The notes beneath the pieces were generated by a model, which was not told the origin of the DNA, ran no database searches, and saw only the letters and a program-made list of their open reading frames with translations. The position numbers and the translations under genes are program-made. Shown here piece after piece: positions 25,376 through 35,573 of a stretch of 64,000 nucleotides of DNA; position 1 is the stretch's first letter, and each line of letters starts with the position of its first letter. This DNA comes from Colwellia sp. GTDB taxonomy: Bacteria > Pseudomonadota > Gammaproteobacteria > Enterobacterales > Alteromonadaceae. Location: the NCBI GenBank assembly GCA_020630795.1, contig JAHDIK010000006.1:185521-249520 (forward strand), written 5' to 3'.

Positions 25376-26083
25376 ATGAAAAATTTATTACCTGCTAGCT
25401 TATTAGCACTATTAACCAGCAATGTATTTGCTAACCAATGCGATATTAATCAACAACAGCTTATTGCTAATTACCAGATAGATAATAATAACGTGTCTAC
25501 CGAAATGCAGTTAGTGAGATATAAAAATCAAGTGGCTCATGTATACCCAGAAAAAAACATCACCGATGTTTGGTTACAGTACCGTAATGAAAAAATAGCG
25601 ATGAACCGTTATTTCGATCAACCTAAAAGAGCCATTGAATATCAACCAACCGAATTAAAGCGAACAGTTAATTGGGAAAAACAATCTCAGCTCATTACCA
25701 GTGAACAAATTAAAGAAATGACACTCGTTACTGAAATGGGAAGCGGATGTTACAAACAGCAAGAGTATAACTTAACCAAAGGCGACGTAACCGTTAGATT
25801 GAGCTGGTATCCCAAGTTAAAGCTGGTTAAAAGACTTCACGTGTCACATAACGGTAAAAATAAAATCTGGAATTTACAGAATATTGACGCGTCTGATAAT
25901 GCCGTTCATGCGTTTTTTACACAACGTTACACTTATCAAACAACTGATTATGCCGACATTGGTGATAATGAGTCAGACCCATTTTTAACTAAAATGATTA
26001 ACTTAGGCTTTGTAGAGCATAAAGAACAAGGGTTTTACAATACTGAAGGTGAAAACATTGCAGGTGGACATCATGATCACTAA
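25376..26083 (+). CDS. Exported protein of unknown function in the phosphatase cluster
   Basis: 235 residues from ATG 25376, with GAG 7 bases upstream; a TTG at 25364 is in frame. A signal peptide (MKNLLPASLLALLTSNVFA) is followed by a polar mature domain with two Cys (QCDIN near the N-terminus and GSGCYKQQEY), perhaps disulfide-linked, and a His-rich C-terminus GGHHDH. No known family was recognised. Its position between two phosphatases and a phytase-like gene, with a possible Pho box, suggests a role in phosphate scavenging; this is inference from context. Confidence 0.8.
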   Translation: MKNLLPASLLALLTSNVFANQCDINQQQLIANYQIDNNNVSTEMQLVRYKNQVAHVYPEKNITDVWLQYRNEKIAMNRYFDQPKRAIEYQPTELKRTVNWEKQSQLITSEQIKEMTLVTEMGSGCYKQQEYNLTKGDVTVRLSWYPKLKLVKRLHVSHNGKNKIWNLQNIDASDNAVHAFFTQRYTYQTTDYADIGDNESDPFLTKMINLGFVEHKEQGFYNTEGENIAGGHHDH

Positions 26084-26137
26084 AGCGAAGTCTCAAAAAC
26101 ATTTATGACATCTGGTTGTAAAAATTCCTTAATCTGT

Positions 26138-26155
26138 AGGTCATAAGCTTGTCAT
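26138..26155 (+). promoter_or_regulatory. Putative Pho box before the phytase-like gene
   Basis: AGGTCAT, four bases (AAGC), TTGTCAT, 46 bases before the ATG at 26201. The two heptamers match CTGTCAT at five and six positions respectively, with the correct 4-base gap. Confidence 0.6.
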
Positions 26156-26200
26156 TTGTCAGTGAGATCCTTTAAGTAATTTCTTATAGGATCTACAAAA

Positions 26201-29200
26201 ATGTACAAAAAACTTATTAGTATTGCAGTATGTAGTGCGTTATTAACGGCGTGCAACGACAATGACGACCTCGCCGTAATTGATGCTCCTGAACAACCAC
26301 AAGAAGAAGCGTTAACCTTAACGCAAGGTTCAGTAACACTAAGTAAATCACTTGGCGAAGTAGTATTTACTAAAGGTGATGTTTCATCGTCACCTTTGGC
26401 GCTTGATGTTGGGTTTGGCTCTGGCGCCTATCACCGCAAAGGTGATGAAAGTAATGTGTTTTATACTGTTACAGACCGTGGCCCAAATATAAAATGTTCA
26501 GATACACAAGATGTGTTTGGAATCGATGATTTTTGTGTAGACGGCGGCGACAAAGTATTCCCTCAACCTGAATTTACACCGACAATATATAAAATTAAGC
26601 TGACTAAAAGCGATGCTGGCGATTACGGTTATGAAGTATTAGAAGAGCTACCGCTTAAAAATACTGCTGGTAATAATATTTCTGGAGTTACCAATAATTT
26701 AACCGTTACTGATTCAGAAACATCTATTGGTATTGATGGTGAATTACTCGATTACGATAATGCTGGTTTAGATACCGAAGCCATTGTACGCCTTCAAGAC
26801 GGCTCATTCTGGTTAACAGATGAGTATGGTCCGTCACTTGTTCATGTTGGTGCTGACGGCACTATTATTAAGCGCGTTGTTCCTCAAAGTGTCGCGGGAG
26901 ACTTAGCTGATGCAGGTTACCCTGTTGAAGGTTTACTACCAGATACGTTGAAGCATCGTAAGCTAAATCGAGGTATTGAATCTATTGCGTTGTCGGATGA
27001 TGAAACATCTCTTTATTTTATTATGCAAAGCCCATTAGCGTTTCCTGACGCCGCAGCATATAAAAGCTCTAGCCATGTGCGCTTATTCAAATTGTCGTTA
27101 ACTGACGGCGATATTACCTCAGTAGATGGAGAGTATGTTTATACGCTCGATAAAGCATCATCATTTGCTGGGCTTAATGGAACAGGTGATCAAGGCAAGA
27201 AGCAAAGTGATGTGAAAATCTCTGAGATGGTTGCTGTGGGAGGTGATGAGTTGGTTGTGCTTGAACGCATAAGCGGTGTAACAAAGTTCTACCGTATTAA
27301 TTTATCAACAGGCGACAATATTTTAGACCAAGCTATTTCTTCAGGTACGGTTGCTAATAATGAATCAGAAGAAGAGAAAACACTTGAACAAGTATTTGAC
27401 CTAGCATCTCATCAAGCTAAAGCGGTTAAAAAATCTATTGTATTTAATACGTTGACAGATATGCCTGACGGCATGACAGCACCAACAAAGCTTGAAGGTA
27501 TCGCCGTACTAGATGACGAACACGTATTGCTTATTAACGATAATGATTTTGGTATTAATGGCAGTGCAACTCAGGCGTTAATATTAAACATTGCTGATAA
27601 GTTTAAAGCGGCTGAAACGCCTATCACTAAACCGTCAATGAATATGATTGCGCGCTATCAATCTCATGCGCTTGACGAAAGCGCAGCAGAAATTGTTGCC
27701 TTTCACCAATCAAGCGAACGCATTTATGTGATAAATGCACAATCTAGCCAAGTTGATGTTTTAACAGGCGTATCAGGAAGCGAAGCACTTGCTGCGCCAT
27801 TAACGGCAAATAATTTAACAAAAGATTTTGCAATTGATGTTGCTGCAGATATTTCTGAGTCGGGCGGTATTAACAGTGTTGCAATACATGGTAACTTGTT
27901 GGCTGTAGCGGTAGAGCACGACAATAAACAATCGAATGGTTTTGTGGGTTTCTATCTGTTAAATGAAACAACTGGTGCAGCTACCTTCATGCATAAAGTT
28001 GATGTAGGTGCACTGCCAGATAATGTTCAATTCTCACCTGATGGCACTAAGGTTGTTGTTGCGTGTGAAGGTGAGCCAAGCAACGATTATTTAACGGATC
28101 CTGAGGGCTCTATTGCGGTAATTAAGGTTGTAGAGGAAACACCTGAACCTTCAGCAACGGTCCTTGGTTTTACAGACTTTAACTCTGGAAGCAGTCGAGC
28201 ATCTGAATTACCATCGGGCGTTAGAGTGTATGGTGGTGCATTTGGTGGAACTCCATCAACGGTAGCACAAGATTTAGAACCAGAATATGTAGCGTTTTCA
28301 GCTGATAGTTCAAAGGCTTATGTATCATTGCAAGAGAACAACGCGATTGCCGTTGTAGATTTGTCTAGCAACTACATTAGTGACATTTTAGCCTTAGGTC
28401 ATAAAGATTACAGTAATGCTGAAAATGCGGCGGACTTGTCTGATAAAGACGCAGATGCTGAAGTGTCAGGTACTGTGCACCATAATGGTAAAGGTCGTAT
28501 TAACATGACTACATGGGAGAATGTTGTAGGTACATATCAACCAGATACTATTGCGAGTTACTCAGTTAATGGTATCAACTATATTGTTACTGCGAACGAA
28601 GGTGATGCAAGAGAGTATATTTCAGGTGAGTTAGACGATGAATTTGAAACGCAGGTATCGTGTGAAGCTGAAGGACTAAATTGGGATGCTAATCATGGTG
28701 CTTGTTTCGACGGTGATACACCTACAACGTGTGCAGCTAAAGGATTACTAAACAAAGAAAACGAAGAATGTTTTTCTTACGTTGAAGAGTTTAGAGTTGA
28801 AGACTTAACGGCCGATGGCTCATATGGCGACTTTGTTGCTCCTATTCCATTAGGTGTCGCAGAACTAGCGGATAACTTTAGTGCAGAAATTACCGAGAAC
28901 ATTAGTGATGAAGCACTTGGACGATTAAAAATAACGACGGTTGATGCAGTAAACCGAGTAACAGGAACGGTTACACAGTTGAAAAGCTACGGTGCGCGTT
29001 CATTTAGCATATGGACTGATAGTGGCGAACTTGTTTTCGACTCAGGTGCTGATGTAGCAAAAATTACTGCTGGCCGAGTAGGGGAGTTTTTTAACGCATC
29101 AAATGATAAAGAATCAGACGACAAAAAGAATGATCGCTCATCGGCAAAAGGTGCGGAACCTGAAGCATTAACAATAGGTGTAGTTAACGGGCGAACATAT

Positions 29201-29449
29201 GCATTTGTTGGTTTAGAGCGAGTTGGCGGCATTATGATGTACGACATTACTGACCCTTACGGAGTACAGTTTATCGAGTATGTAATTAACCGAGACTTTA
29301 CTAAAGATCCTACCGAGTCTATTGAAGCTGGTGATGTTGGGCCTGAGGGAATGAAATTTGTTTCAGCGGAACAAAGCCCTACTGGCAATGCATTACTGAT
29401 TGTTGGCAATGAAGTAAGTGGTACAACTGCTGTTTACGAAGTTAAATAA
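26201..29449 (+). CDS. Lipoprotein with phytase-like esterase domain and choice-of-anchor-I-type beta-propeller
   Basis: 1082 residues. The lipobox LLTAC gives Cys18. The first half (about residues 55-460) has VFYTVTDRGPNIKC, DTEAIVRLQDGSFWLTDEYGPSLVHV and RGIESIALSDDE, typical of the esterase-like-activity-of-phytase family. The second half (about 480-1080) reads as a beta-propeller with VAVEHDNK, LPDNVQFSPDGTKVVVACEGEP, TANEGDARE and the closing GPEGMKFV, as in choice-of-anchor I phosphatase-like proteins. A Cys-rich insert lies near residues 815-865. It probably releases phosphate from organic esters at the cell surface. AGGATCTACAAAA precedes the ATG. Confidence 0.85.
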   Translation: MYKKLISIAVCSALLTACNDNDDLAVIDAPEQPQEEALTLTQGSVTLSKSLGEVVFTKGDVSSSPLALDVGFGSGAYHRKGDESNVFYTVTDRGPNIKCSDTQDVFGIDDFCVDGGDKVFPQPEFTPTIYKIKLTKSDAGDYGYEVLEELPLKNTAGNNISGVTNNLTVTDSETSIGIDGELLDYDNAGLDTEAIVRLQDGSFWLTDEYGPSLVHVGADGTIIKRVVPQSVAGDLADAGYPVEGLLPDTLKHRKLNRGIESIALSDDETSLYFIMQSPLAFPDAAAYKSSSHVRLFKLSLTDGDITSVDGEYVYTLDKASSFAGLNGTGDQGKKQSDVKISEMVAVGGDELVVLERISGVTKFYRINLSTGDNILDQAISSGTVANNESEEEKTLEQVFDLASHQAKAVKKSIVFNTLTDMPDGMTAPTKLEGIAVLDDEHVLLINDNDFGINGSATQALILNIADKFKAAETPITKPSMNMIARYQSHALDESAAEIVAFHQSSERIYVINAQSSQVDVLTGVSGSEALAAPLTANNLTKDFAIDVAADISESGGINSVAIHGNLLAVAVEHDNKQSNGFVGFYLLNETTGAATFMHKVDVGALPDNVQFSPDGTKVVVACEGEPSNDYLTDPEGSIAVIKVVEETPEPSATVLGFTDFNSGSSRASELPSGVRVYGGAFGGTPSTVAQDLEPEYVAFSADSSKAYVSLQENNAIAVVDLSSNYISDILALGHKDYSNAENAADLSDKDADAEVSGTVHHNGKGRINMTTWENVVGTYQPDTIASYSVNGINYIVTANEGDAREYISGELDDEFETQVSCEAEGLNWDANHGACFDGDTPTTCAAKGLLNKENEECFSYVEEFRVEDLTADGSYGDFVAPIPLGVAELADNFSAEITENISDEALGRLKITTVDAVNRVTGTVTQLKSYGARSFSIWTDSGELVFDSGADVAKITAGRVGEFFNASNDKESDDKKNDRSSAKGAEPEALTIGVVNGRTYAFVGLERVGGIMMYDITDPYGVQFIEYVINRDFTKDPTESIEAGDVGPEGMKFVSAEQSPTGNALLIVGNEVSGTTAVYEVK

Positions 29450-29478
29450 TTGATAATAAATTAATTATTTATTCTCAT

Positions 29479-29511
29479 AAAAAAGGCTTAGTGAATTCAC
29501 TAAGCCTTTTT
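29479..29511. terminator. Bidirectional terminator between the phytase-like gene and amt
   Basis: A perfect palindrome, GGCTTAGTGAATTCACTAAGCC, flanked by five A and five T residues. It serves convergent genes on both strands. Confidence 0.9.
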
Positions 29512-29531
29512 GTTTACACAATATAATGTGA

Positions 29532-30821
29532 TTAAATATGGTAACCTTTTTCGTCGTGTTCGACTAAATCTAGGCCGGTTACTTCTTTTTCTTCATCTAC
29601 GCGTAAGCCGCCAGTCATTAACCCAACTACTTTTAATAATACATAAGTAACTACAGCAGTATAAAGTAACGAAGAACCTATACCTGTTAGTTGCACGCCA
29701 ATCTGCCCAACCATAGTAGTAATGCCGTCTGCAAAACCAAATCCACTAAACACACCGATTGTTGTTGCTGAGAATATACCTGCTAAAAATGTACCCAAAA
29801 TACCACCTACACCATGCACAGGGAATACATCTAACGAGTCATCAATATGAAGCTTTTGCTTAATGTAAACGGTAGCGTAGTAACATATCGCACCAGCAGA
29901 AATACCAATAATTAGCGCGCCGCCTGGTCCTACAAAACCGGCTGCAGGAGTAATTGTACCTAAACCAGCAACCATACCTGTTACTGCGCCTAATACACTT
30001 GCTTTACCAAACTTCTTCCACTCAATTGCAGCCCACGTTAAGGTACCTGCCGCAGCTGAAATATGAGTTACAAGTATAGCCATTGCAGCATCGCCATTTG
30101 CAGCTAATGCGCTACCGCCATTAAAACCAAACCAGCCTACCCATAACATACCTGCACCAGTAACGGTCATTGTTAAGTTGTGTGGAAGCATAGGTGTTTT
30201 AGGGAAACCTTTACGAGGCCCTAAGACTATTGCTGCAACAAGTGCTGCTGTACCTGCTGTAATATGAACTACAATACCACCAGCAAAGTCATAAACACCC
30301 ATTTGACCTAACCAGCCACCGCCCCATACCCAATGGGTAATAGGTGCGTAAACTGCAAGTAGCCATAAGCCACTAAATAATAAAACGGCTGAAAACTTCA
30401 TGCGCTCAGCAAAGCCACCAATAATAAGCGCTGGCGTAATTACGGCGAATGTCATTTGAAACATCATAAAGAGGCTTTCTGGAATATCGCCAGATAAACT
30501 TTCTTTAGTCACGCCCATCATGAACACTTTACTAAAGTCTCCAATAAAGGCATTACCTTCTCCAAATGCTAAGCTGTAACCAACGAGTAGCCATAGTATT
30601 GAAGATAAAGATGCAATTGCGAAACATTGCATGAGTATCGACAAAACGTTCTTTTTACGTACTAACCCACCATAAAATAAAGCTAGGCCTGGTAAGGTCA
30701 TAAATAAAACTAAAGCAGTTGACGCTAAAATCCACGCGGTGTTTGCTCCGTTTAGTTCGCCATCACTTGCAAATGCTAATGTGGGGCAACATAAAAACAA
30801 AAAAGTAAGTAACTTGTGCAT
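29532..30821 (-). CDS. amt: Ammonium transporter (Amt/AmtB family)
   Basis: 429 residues: a signal-like N-terminus (LLTFLFLCCPTLAFA) and eleven hydrophobic segments. Family landmarks are GLALFYGGLVRKKN, the FAVITPALIIGGFAERMKF block and DVFPVHGVGGILGTFLAGIF with the pore His residue pair region. It conducts ammonium into the cell. AAAGGTT... is not evident; the start follows GAAATTGATATG. A PII (glnK) gene usually precedes amtB but none is present here. No clear -24/-12 sigma-54 promoter was seen in the 400-base gap upstream (30822-31222), which holds T-rich repeats of TTTTTTGTGC/TTTTTTGGTGC but nothing else supported. Confidence 0.95.
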   Translation of the reverse strand: MHKLLTFLFLCCPTLAFASDGELNGANTAWILASTALVLFMTLPGLALFYGGLVRKKNVLSILMQCFAIASLSSILWLLVGYSLAFGEGNAFIGDFSKVFMMGVTKESLSGDIPESLFMMFQMTFAVITPALIIGGFAERMKFSAVLLFSGLWLLAVYAPITHWVWGGGWLGQMGVYDFAGGIVVHITAGTAALVAAIVLGPRKGFPKTPMLPHNLTMTVTGAGMLWVGWFGFNGGSALAANGDAAMAILVTHISAAAGTLTWAAIEWKKFGKASVLGAVTGMVAGLGTITPAAGFVGPGGALIIGISAGAICYYATVYIKQKLHIDDSLDVFPVHGVGGILGTFLAGIFSATTIGVFSGFGFADGITTMVGQIGVQLTGIGSSLLYTAVVTYVLLKVVGLMTGGLRVDEEKEVTGLDLVEHDEKGYHI

Positions 30822-31222
30822 ATCAATTTCCTGAAACTTTTATAATTATTAGAATATGTATTTTTAAAATTTAGAAAAACGTTATTGCACAAAATAAGCC
30901 ATTTATTTAATTTTAATTAAAACATGTGTTTATGTTTTTGTTTCACCAATAGAGAAAAAGTTGCGCACCTTTTTTGTGCTTTATGGTTTGTTGTTTGCTC
31001 TTTTTTGGTGCGAGTTGTTTTGTTGTTGCTCTTAAGTGGTGATTTGTTTTAAGGAGAAGTGTTTTACTGAGAAATTTCAATATGAGTTATTGTCTTTAGT
31101 GAATTAGTTTTAGAGAATGTATTTTTGTTATAAACAAAATCAGCTTGTCGATAAATGTAGTGGTATACTGTATTTAAAGTAAAATTGATAACAAGAAACA
31201 TACTCTAAATGGAGAGCTGTGG

Positions 31223-34200
31223 GTGTTCGAAGTAGGGAAAAAAAACAAGGTTTTTAGTAGATATAACACATCTATTATTGTGGTTTTTATCTTAATTGTT
31301 TTTGCTGCTTTAACTGTTGCAACTTATCGTTATTACGCCGAATTAGCGGAATATAAAAAAGATGAAATAGAGTCTTTATCGCAACAAAACCAACAGCTTG
31401 ACAGTGCTCTTTCTGCCAATGTAGACGCATTATTAAGTATCCAAAAATTCGCTAATTACTACCTTAAGTACCCAAGTGAACTCCCCACTAAAACACCTAA
31501 ACTAACGCAAGACGAAAACTTATTTTACGTTGAGCGAAGAAATTATGAAGTTATAGAACACAAAGAATACGTACGAAATAACATTACAGGTATTGGTAAT
31601 GTTAAAACAATGAGTAGCGCAGTGAAGGCTGAAATAGCAATGGCTAATATGCTTACGCCTTCTTTCGTTACCGCTAAAAAAGCAAACGATGCCGCTGTTT
31701 GGTACTATTACGCTTCACGCCAACAATTCGTTAGTATTTACCCTTCGATCAACCGCAATAGCTGGCAGTTCAGCCCGATACTTATCAATAGCGACCATGC
31801 TTCAAGCATTATTAATAATCCGCGGAAACATAGCGTTATTTGGTCAGCTCCTTATGTTGATTCTTCAGGTGTTGGTTTAAACAGCTCGTTGGGTTTAGGC
31901 GTGTTAAATAAAGGCGACGTTGCAGGTATTTTGTATGTAGATATTAGCTTGTCTAAATTGCAAAGGCATTTTGAGCGATTGATGGATGCCAGTAGCGGAA
32001 TTGTGTTATTGAATGAAAATCAAGACGTATTAATACACCACCTACCTAACAATGAAAGTATCAATACCACTCAGAAGTGGGAAGATGTTGCGCCGGCTGA
32101 ACTATCAAACAGATCGGTAGACGAACTTGCTACTATGGAAGTTATTGGTGATTGGCTTGTGCAAAAACAAACCTTGCCAGTAAATGGTTGGACTGTCATA
32201 AAATATCAATCGTACAAAGAGTTTTGCTCGCCATTACTGTTTCATTTTGTTTTTGGTTTTCTCATCTTGTTTATTGGTTTGTTTTTCTTTTTGGTATTTG
32301 TTTACTGGTTAACGCATCGTACTTTTATTAAGCCAACACAACGTTTTATTAGCCACATTGAATATTGTGCGCAAGGTGATCCAGGTAAAATCAAACCAAC
32401 AAATGACTGGTTGCACTGGTTTCAGGTGGTTGAAAATATATTTGGTCAAAACCGAAGCTTATTGCAACGGTTAACTGAACATAACACTTTACTAGATACG
32501 CGAGTAAACGAGAAGACCAAAGCACTACAAGAAAAAATCGTTCAACATAAACGTGATTACGCATTGCTTCGCTCAGTAATGAACGCTATTCCAGAATATA
32601 TTCTTTTTAATGATACTGAAGGACGAATAGTTGGTTTCAACAAAGCGTTTGGACACTTTATTCAAAAAGATGAAAGGGAAGTTCTTGGCCGTAAATCTAA
32701 CGAAATCATGATAAACGAACTTGGTGAATCTCTCACCGAGCTAAGTATGTCTGATAATACGCAGGAAGGTTTGCAGCGTGTGGTTAAAACTAATAATCAT
32801 ACCTACGATGTGTATTGCACAAACATATATAGCGATACAGGTATTGAAGTAGGCACAATCGATATTATTCGTGATGTAACCGTGCAATATGAAACTCAAG
32901 CCGTATTAGAAAAAACTAAAAACCAAGCTGAGTTTGCGAATAACGCTAAGAGTCAATTTTTAGCAAACATGAGTCATGAAATTCGCACCCCGATCAATGC
33001 GATTCAAGGCATGATAACCTTGTTAAGCCGTTCGTCGTTGTCAAATAACCAAAGGCAGCACATTGATAATGCGCATGGCGCATCTAAGTCATTATTGTAT
33101 TTGGTGGATCAATTACTCGATCTCGCAAAAATTGAGTCGGGTGAAATGACTATTCTTAAAGAGTTAACGCGTATTGACTCTATCGTCGACAAAGCCATCA
33201 AGCTCAATATTGGCCTAGCTAATAGCAAAAAGCTGATTGTAGAAGTAGATATTGCTGCAGACGTTCCTCCGTTTGTAGAAACCGATGAAATGCGTTTGAT
33301 TCAAGTATTAACGAACTTGCTTCACAATGCGGTTAAGTTTACGCACGAAGGTGAAATTAAACTGGTTATTTACGTTATTTCTAGAGACGAGAATAACGTA
33401 AACGTATGTATAAAAATTAGTGATACGGGTATTGGTATCGCTAAAAACAAGCAAGCTAATTTATTTGAAGCTTTTAAACAAGCTGATGATTCTATGACTC
33501 GTGAATACGGTGGCTCAGGATTAGGGCTATCAATTTGTCAGGAAATTGTTCATTTACTTGGTGGTAAAATACAACTTAAAAGTGAGTTAAATCAAGGGTG
33601 TGAATTTACCATTGAATTACCGTTTAGTGTTCAACATAACTCTACCGATTTAGAAGTTAAATCTAAGCCGTTAATCTTATGTAATTACGGTATTTATATT
33701 CCTCAATCGGTTATTGATTCGGTAAGCTGGTTAGGTTGGTCGTATCAAAAGGTGACCGACTTATCTGAGGTCGAAGCAATATCGAAATCTACCGATGTTG
33801 TGTTATTGATTTCTGAAGGTAATTTATCCGATTTACTTGATACACCGCTACAACCATTTATCGAGCTTATCTGTATTTGTCAGCCTAGAGCTTACGGAAT
33901 GAACGCCCAAGAGCCAGATCTGCTTCAACAATTAACAGTACCTTATATTTTGCAAGAGCATCCTCTTTACCGACAAATGCTTTGTTATATCAATAAGTCG
34001 ATATACCGAATTAATCAGCAAAAAGAAGAAACGAAGCCAGAAGAAGCTGAAAATCTTGCCGGTACGACTGTGCTATTGGTTGAAGATAACTTAGTTAATC
34101 AGCTTGTCGCAAAAGAGTTATTAGAAAGTATGAAAGCCGATGTTGTTATTGTTGAGAATGGTCAACTCGCACTTGATATGCTTGATAAATGCGATGTTGA

Positions 34201-34426
34201 TATCGTTCTAATGGATATTCAAATGCCAGTAATGGACGGGTTAACGGCAACTAAACGTATTCGAGAGCAAGAAAAATTTGCCGATTTACCTATTATCGCA
34301 ATGACTGCACATGCTAGAAAAGAAGACAAAGAAAGTTCAATTGAAGCTGGTATGAACCAACATATGGCAAAACCAGTTAAGTATGAAGTGCTACTTAGCA
34401 GTATTCAATCGCTTTTAAACGAATAA
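31223..34426 (+). CDS. Hybrid sensor histidine kinase (periplasmic sensor, PAS, HisKA, HATPase, receiver)
   Basis: 1067 residues from a GTG with GGAG 8 bases upstream. TM1 lies at about 17-37, a periplasmic dCache-like sensor at 40-335, TM2 at 340-370 and a short coil at about 420-445. A PAS domain follows (about 450-560, IPEYILFNDTEGRIVGFN), then HisKA with NMSHEIRTP (His585), HATPase_c with DTGIGI and GGSGLGLSI, and a C-terminal receiver with Asp998 (VLMDIQMP). No Hpt domain is present, so the phosphate must leave to a separate Hpt protein. No response regulator is adjacent. The stimulus is unknown; nearness to amt is suggestive only. Confidence 0.92.
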   Translation: MFEVGKKNKVFSRYNTSIIVVFILIVFAALTVATYRYYAELAEYKKDEIESLSQQNQQLDSALSANVDALLSIQKFANYYLKYPSELPTKTPKLTQDENLFYVERRNYEVIEHKEYVRNNITGIGNVKTMSSAVKAEIAMANMLTPSFVTAKKANDAAVWYYYASRQQFVSIYPSINRNSWQFSPILINSDHASSIINNPRKHSVIWSAPYVDSSGVGLNSSLGLGVLNKGDVAGILYVDISLSKLQRHFERLMDASSGIVLLNENQDVLIHHLPNNESINTTQKWEDVAPAELSNRSVDELATMEVIGDWLVQKQTLPVNGWTVIKYQSYKEFCSPLLFHFVFGFLILFIGLFFFLVFVYWLTHRTFIKPTQRFISHIEYCAQGDPGKIKPTNDWLHWFQVVENIFGQNRSLLQRLTEHNTLLDTRVNEKTKALQEKIVQHKRDYALLRSVMNAIPEYILFNDTEGRIVGFNKAFGHFIQKDEREVLGRKSNEIMINELGESLTELSMSDNTQEGLQRVVKTNNHTYDVYCTNIYSDTGIEVGTIDIIRDVTVQYETQAVLEKTKNQAEFANNAKSQFLANMSHEIRTPINAIQGMITLLSRSSLSNNQRQHIDNAHGASKSLLYLVDQLLDLAKIESGEMTILKELTRIDSIVDKAIKLNIGLANSKKLIVEVDIAADVPPFVETDEMRLIQVLTNLLHNAVKFTHEGEIKLVIYVISRDENNVNVCIKISDTGIGIAKNKQANLFEAFKQADDSMTREYGGSGLGLSICQEIVHLLGGKIQLKSELNQGCEFTIELPFSVQHNSTDLEVKSKPLILCNYGIYIPQSVIDSVSWLGWSYQKVTDLSEVEAISKSTDVVLLISEGNLSDLLDTPLQPFIELICICQPRAYGMNAQEPDLLQQLTVPYILQEHPLYRQMLCYINKSIYRINQQKEETKPEEAENLAGTTVLLVEDNLVNQLVAKELLESMKADVVIVENGQLALDMLDKCDVDIVLMDIQMPVMDGLTATKRIREQEKFADLPIIAMTAHARKEDKESSIEAGMNQHMAKPVKYEVLLSSIQSLLNE

Positions 34427-34435
34427 AAATCATTA

Positions 34436-35380
34436 TTAAGGCAGTTTTTCCGCGATATATTGCCCTTGTAAAACAGCTAATTTAGACGCATCGTCAAGGG
34501 TTCCTAAAGGCAATTTTGCAGGGCCCGTAGGCTCGCCCAGCAAATAGGTTACGCCGTCGAGTGTAATTGTTACTTCATCGCCTTTCGGCACGACTTCAAT
34601 ACCAATAAGGGCATGATTGTCTATAAATACGAGTGCTATGTTTATGCGCGGCATTAACGAACGTAGTATTGATGCAGTTAACGTAACTTTACTGTCGCAA
34701 TCTCCTTGATTTTCCCACAACAATTTTAGCGGAGGATTGAAACCCGCACCTGCAGAGTTCGCTCTCGACTCTAACCGAGAATAAGGAATGCTCTGTATAA
34801 AACCAAGTATATAGTCTGTCGCCTTGCGAATATTTTTAATAGACACCTTATCTAATATAAGAGGCTTTATTGGTTTTAAATCATCTACAGATAAATTCGC
34901 AAACTTTACGTGGTTTGGCTTAATTGCAGTAACGTTGTGATGGTTTTTGAAATGATGATAATTATTAGCGTCTAAATATTTATCAGTATATTTCTGTTCT
35001 AACTCACTAATTTTCATTTTAGTTGAAGCGAATTTATCTGCTTTAGTGCTAGAGAGTTCAATGTTGTTAGTGTGGTTGTTATAACTAACACGTACGTCTG
35101 TAATGGGTTCTTTTTGTAAATGTTTAACTACACTTTTACTGATGTGGCGTTGAGCCATTTGGGGCTTAAAGGCTTTAAAATCTCTGAATTTATTAAAAAG
35201 CGTTTGTTTTTCTAGCGTAAAGCTAAGCGATTGCGGCATGCTTTTTATGTCTAACCAGCGATAGTTAAACTGGTAACTTTCATCGTTTTCAACTTTACTA
35301 AAGTGAACTTGTTCAGCAACGCAAAATGATATTGGCGCCATAAGTAATGAAAATACACTTAGTTTTACAGAGTTATTCAT
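34436..35380 (-). CDS. Exported transglutaminase-like cysteine protease-fold protein
   Basis: 314 residues from ATG 35380; a TTG at 35392 is in frame and neither has a strong ribosome site. A signal peptide (SVFSLLMAPISFCVA) leads to a mature protein whose C-terminal third holds GDCDSKVTLTASILRSL (Cys228), VFIDNHALIGIEV (His256) and ITLDGVTYLLGE (Asp275). This is a Cys-His-Asp triad in the order of bacterial transglutaminase-like proteins. The N-terminal two thirds have no recognised domain. The substrate is unknown; related proteins act on envelope polymers or serve as proteases. Confidence 0.7.
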   Translation of the reverse strand: MNNSVKLSVFSLLMAPISFCVAEQVHFSKVENDESYQFNYRWLDIKSMPQSLSFTLEKQTLFNKFRDFKAFKPQMAQRHISKSVVKHLQKEPITDVRVSYNNHTNNIELSSTKADKFASTKMKISELEQKYTDKYLDANNYHHFKNHHNVTAIKPNHVKFANLSVDDLKPIKPLILDKVSIKNIRKATDYILGFIQSIPYSRLESRANSAGAGFNPPLKLLWENQGDCDSKVTLTASILRSLMPRINIALVFIDNHALIGIEVVPKGDEVTITLDGVTYLLGEPTGPAKLPLGTLDDASKLAVLQGQYIAEKLP

Positions 35381-35573
35381 GGAGTTAACCAAGGTTACAC
35401 ATAAGCAATTAGTTTACCTGTTTGTTTTTCTTGTAGGCAAGTATAGCTATATTTTTACCTTTTTTGCTTTTGGTAAGTAAGTATTGTATATTTCAAACAA
35501 GTGTTTTAATTGTTTGTTTCAATGCGGCTGAACAATATACGTTAACGTGTTGATTACTATTTCGGAGATGATT

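Noticed and set aside
30822..31222. Sigma-54 promoter for amt
   Set aside because: No GG-N10-GC match with the TGGCAC/TTGC consensus on the minus strand.
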